Shown in pieces: positions 63,901-64,000 of a stretch of DNA of 64,000 nt. This DNA comes from an uncultured Saprospiraceae bacterium (GTDB lineage Bacteria > Bacteroidota > Bacteroidia > Chitinophagales > Saprospiraceae). The notes under the pieces are model-generated. The model made no database searches. It was given only the letters and a program-made list of their open reading frames with translations, and was not told the DNA's origin. A program made the position numbers and the translations under genes. The first letter of the stretch is position 1; each line of letters opens with the position of its first letter. The stretch lies in assembly GCA_905480605.1 (NCBI GenBank), contig CAJQRD010000016.1, positions 1 through 64,000 on the forward strand. Direction: 5' to 3'.

Positions 63901-64000
63901 CTACTCTTGATATTTAATAACTTTTGGGTCTGTAATTAATAGATTGGCGAAACATGCAATTATCAAACTCACTCCAGCCAATAACATCGTGTTGATTATC
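63901..64000 (-). CDS. C-terminal fragment of a membrane protein (runs off the window)
   Basis: The last 32 residues of a reverse-strand protein ending at TAG 63901-63903: a hydrophobic segment (MLLAGVSLIIACFANLLI) followed by a short polar tail (TDPKVIKYQE). It is convergent with the Nudix-type regulator. Transporter-like, but the family cannot be told from this piece. Confidence 0.45.
   Translation of the reverse strand, partial: IINTMLLAGVSLIIACFANLLITDPKVIKYQE

Overview
The window is chromosomal DNA from a member of the Bacteroidota, most like a Saprospiraceae/Lewinella-type gliding or filamentous bacterium. The evidence is the visibly AT-rich sequence, the near absence of Shine-Dalgarno sequences, promoter boxes of the TAnnTTTG type, a PorP/SprF type IX secretion protein, and a 1291-residue secreted protein with a gliding-motility C-terminal (CHU_C/type B) sorting domain. 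There are also many exported beta-propeller, TPR and carboxypeptidase proteins. Standard decoding (TGA = stop) holds in all intact genes.

Layout. 0-6 kb: the edge of a probable HTH/transposase gene, an AraC regulator, and two exported peptidases (tricorn-like S41, then S10). 6-12 kb: aldehyde dehydrogenase, an RlmA-like methyltransferase and a flavoprotein in one direction, then an MBL hydrolase and an NTF2-like protein. 12-20 kb: VPS10/sortilin-type propeller, PlsC acyltransferase, two large perfect hairpin repeats, an SSS symporter, and a TetR-acyl-CoA dehydrogenase pair. 20-25 kb: ferrous iron uptake (feoA-feoB) convergent with potassium uptake (trkA-trkH). 25-27.6 kb: SRPBCC and CvfB-like proteins, and a possible 34-residue membrane peptide upstream of a terminator.

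27.6-35.4 kb is the most unusual part. An ECF-type sigma factor and a one-pass membrane (anti-sigma-like) protein diverge from three exported proteins. The last of these is a secreted metacaspase-type peptidase with an intact His/Cys dyad and a DUF4384-like tail. All three exported genes are interrupted by exactly one lesion (one base missing from an A-run, an in-frame TAA, one base missing from an A-run). Next come a decayed GIY-YIG nuclease gene, palindromic repeats, a 17-bp duplicate of the tmRNA 3' end, the tmRNA gene itself (ssrA, tag GDNRFALAA) and a decayed Ig-like adhesin gene. This looks like an integration or decay hot spot around ssrA.

35.4-46 kb is mostly housekeeping: TPR lipoprotein, lysine/alanine-dehydrogenase-like oxidoreductase, PhzF, DUF2237, purC, M50 peptidase, rhodanese, murB and two exported proteins, plus a lipoprotein gene decayed beyond use at 41.8-42.7 kb. 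46-54 kb is a type IX secretion/gliding operon (PorP/SprF, PD40-OmpA, giant Ig-like CHU_C protein). 54-64 kb holds a DEAD-box helicase, a second acyl-CoA dehydrogenase, tRNA-Leu and tRNA-Gly, AlkD-like repair protein, a GATase-like exported protein, a VWA membrane protein and a Nudix-fold regulator.

Coordinates, motifs and hairpins were read by eye. Family names are recognition from sequence motifs, not database results.
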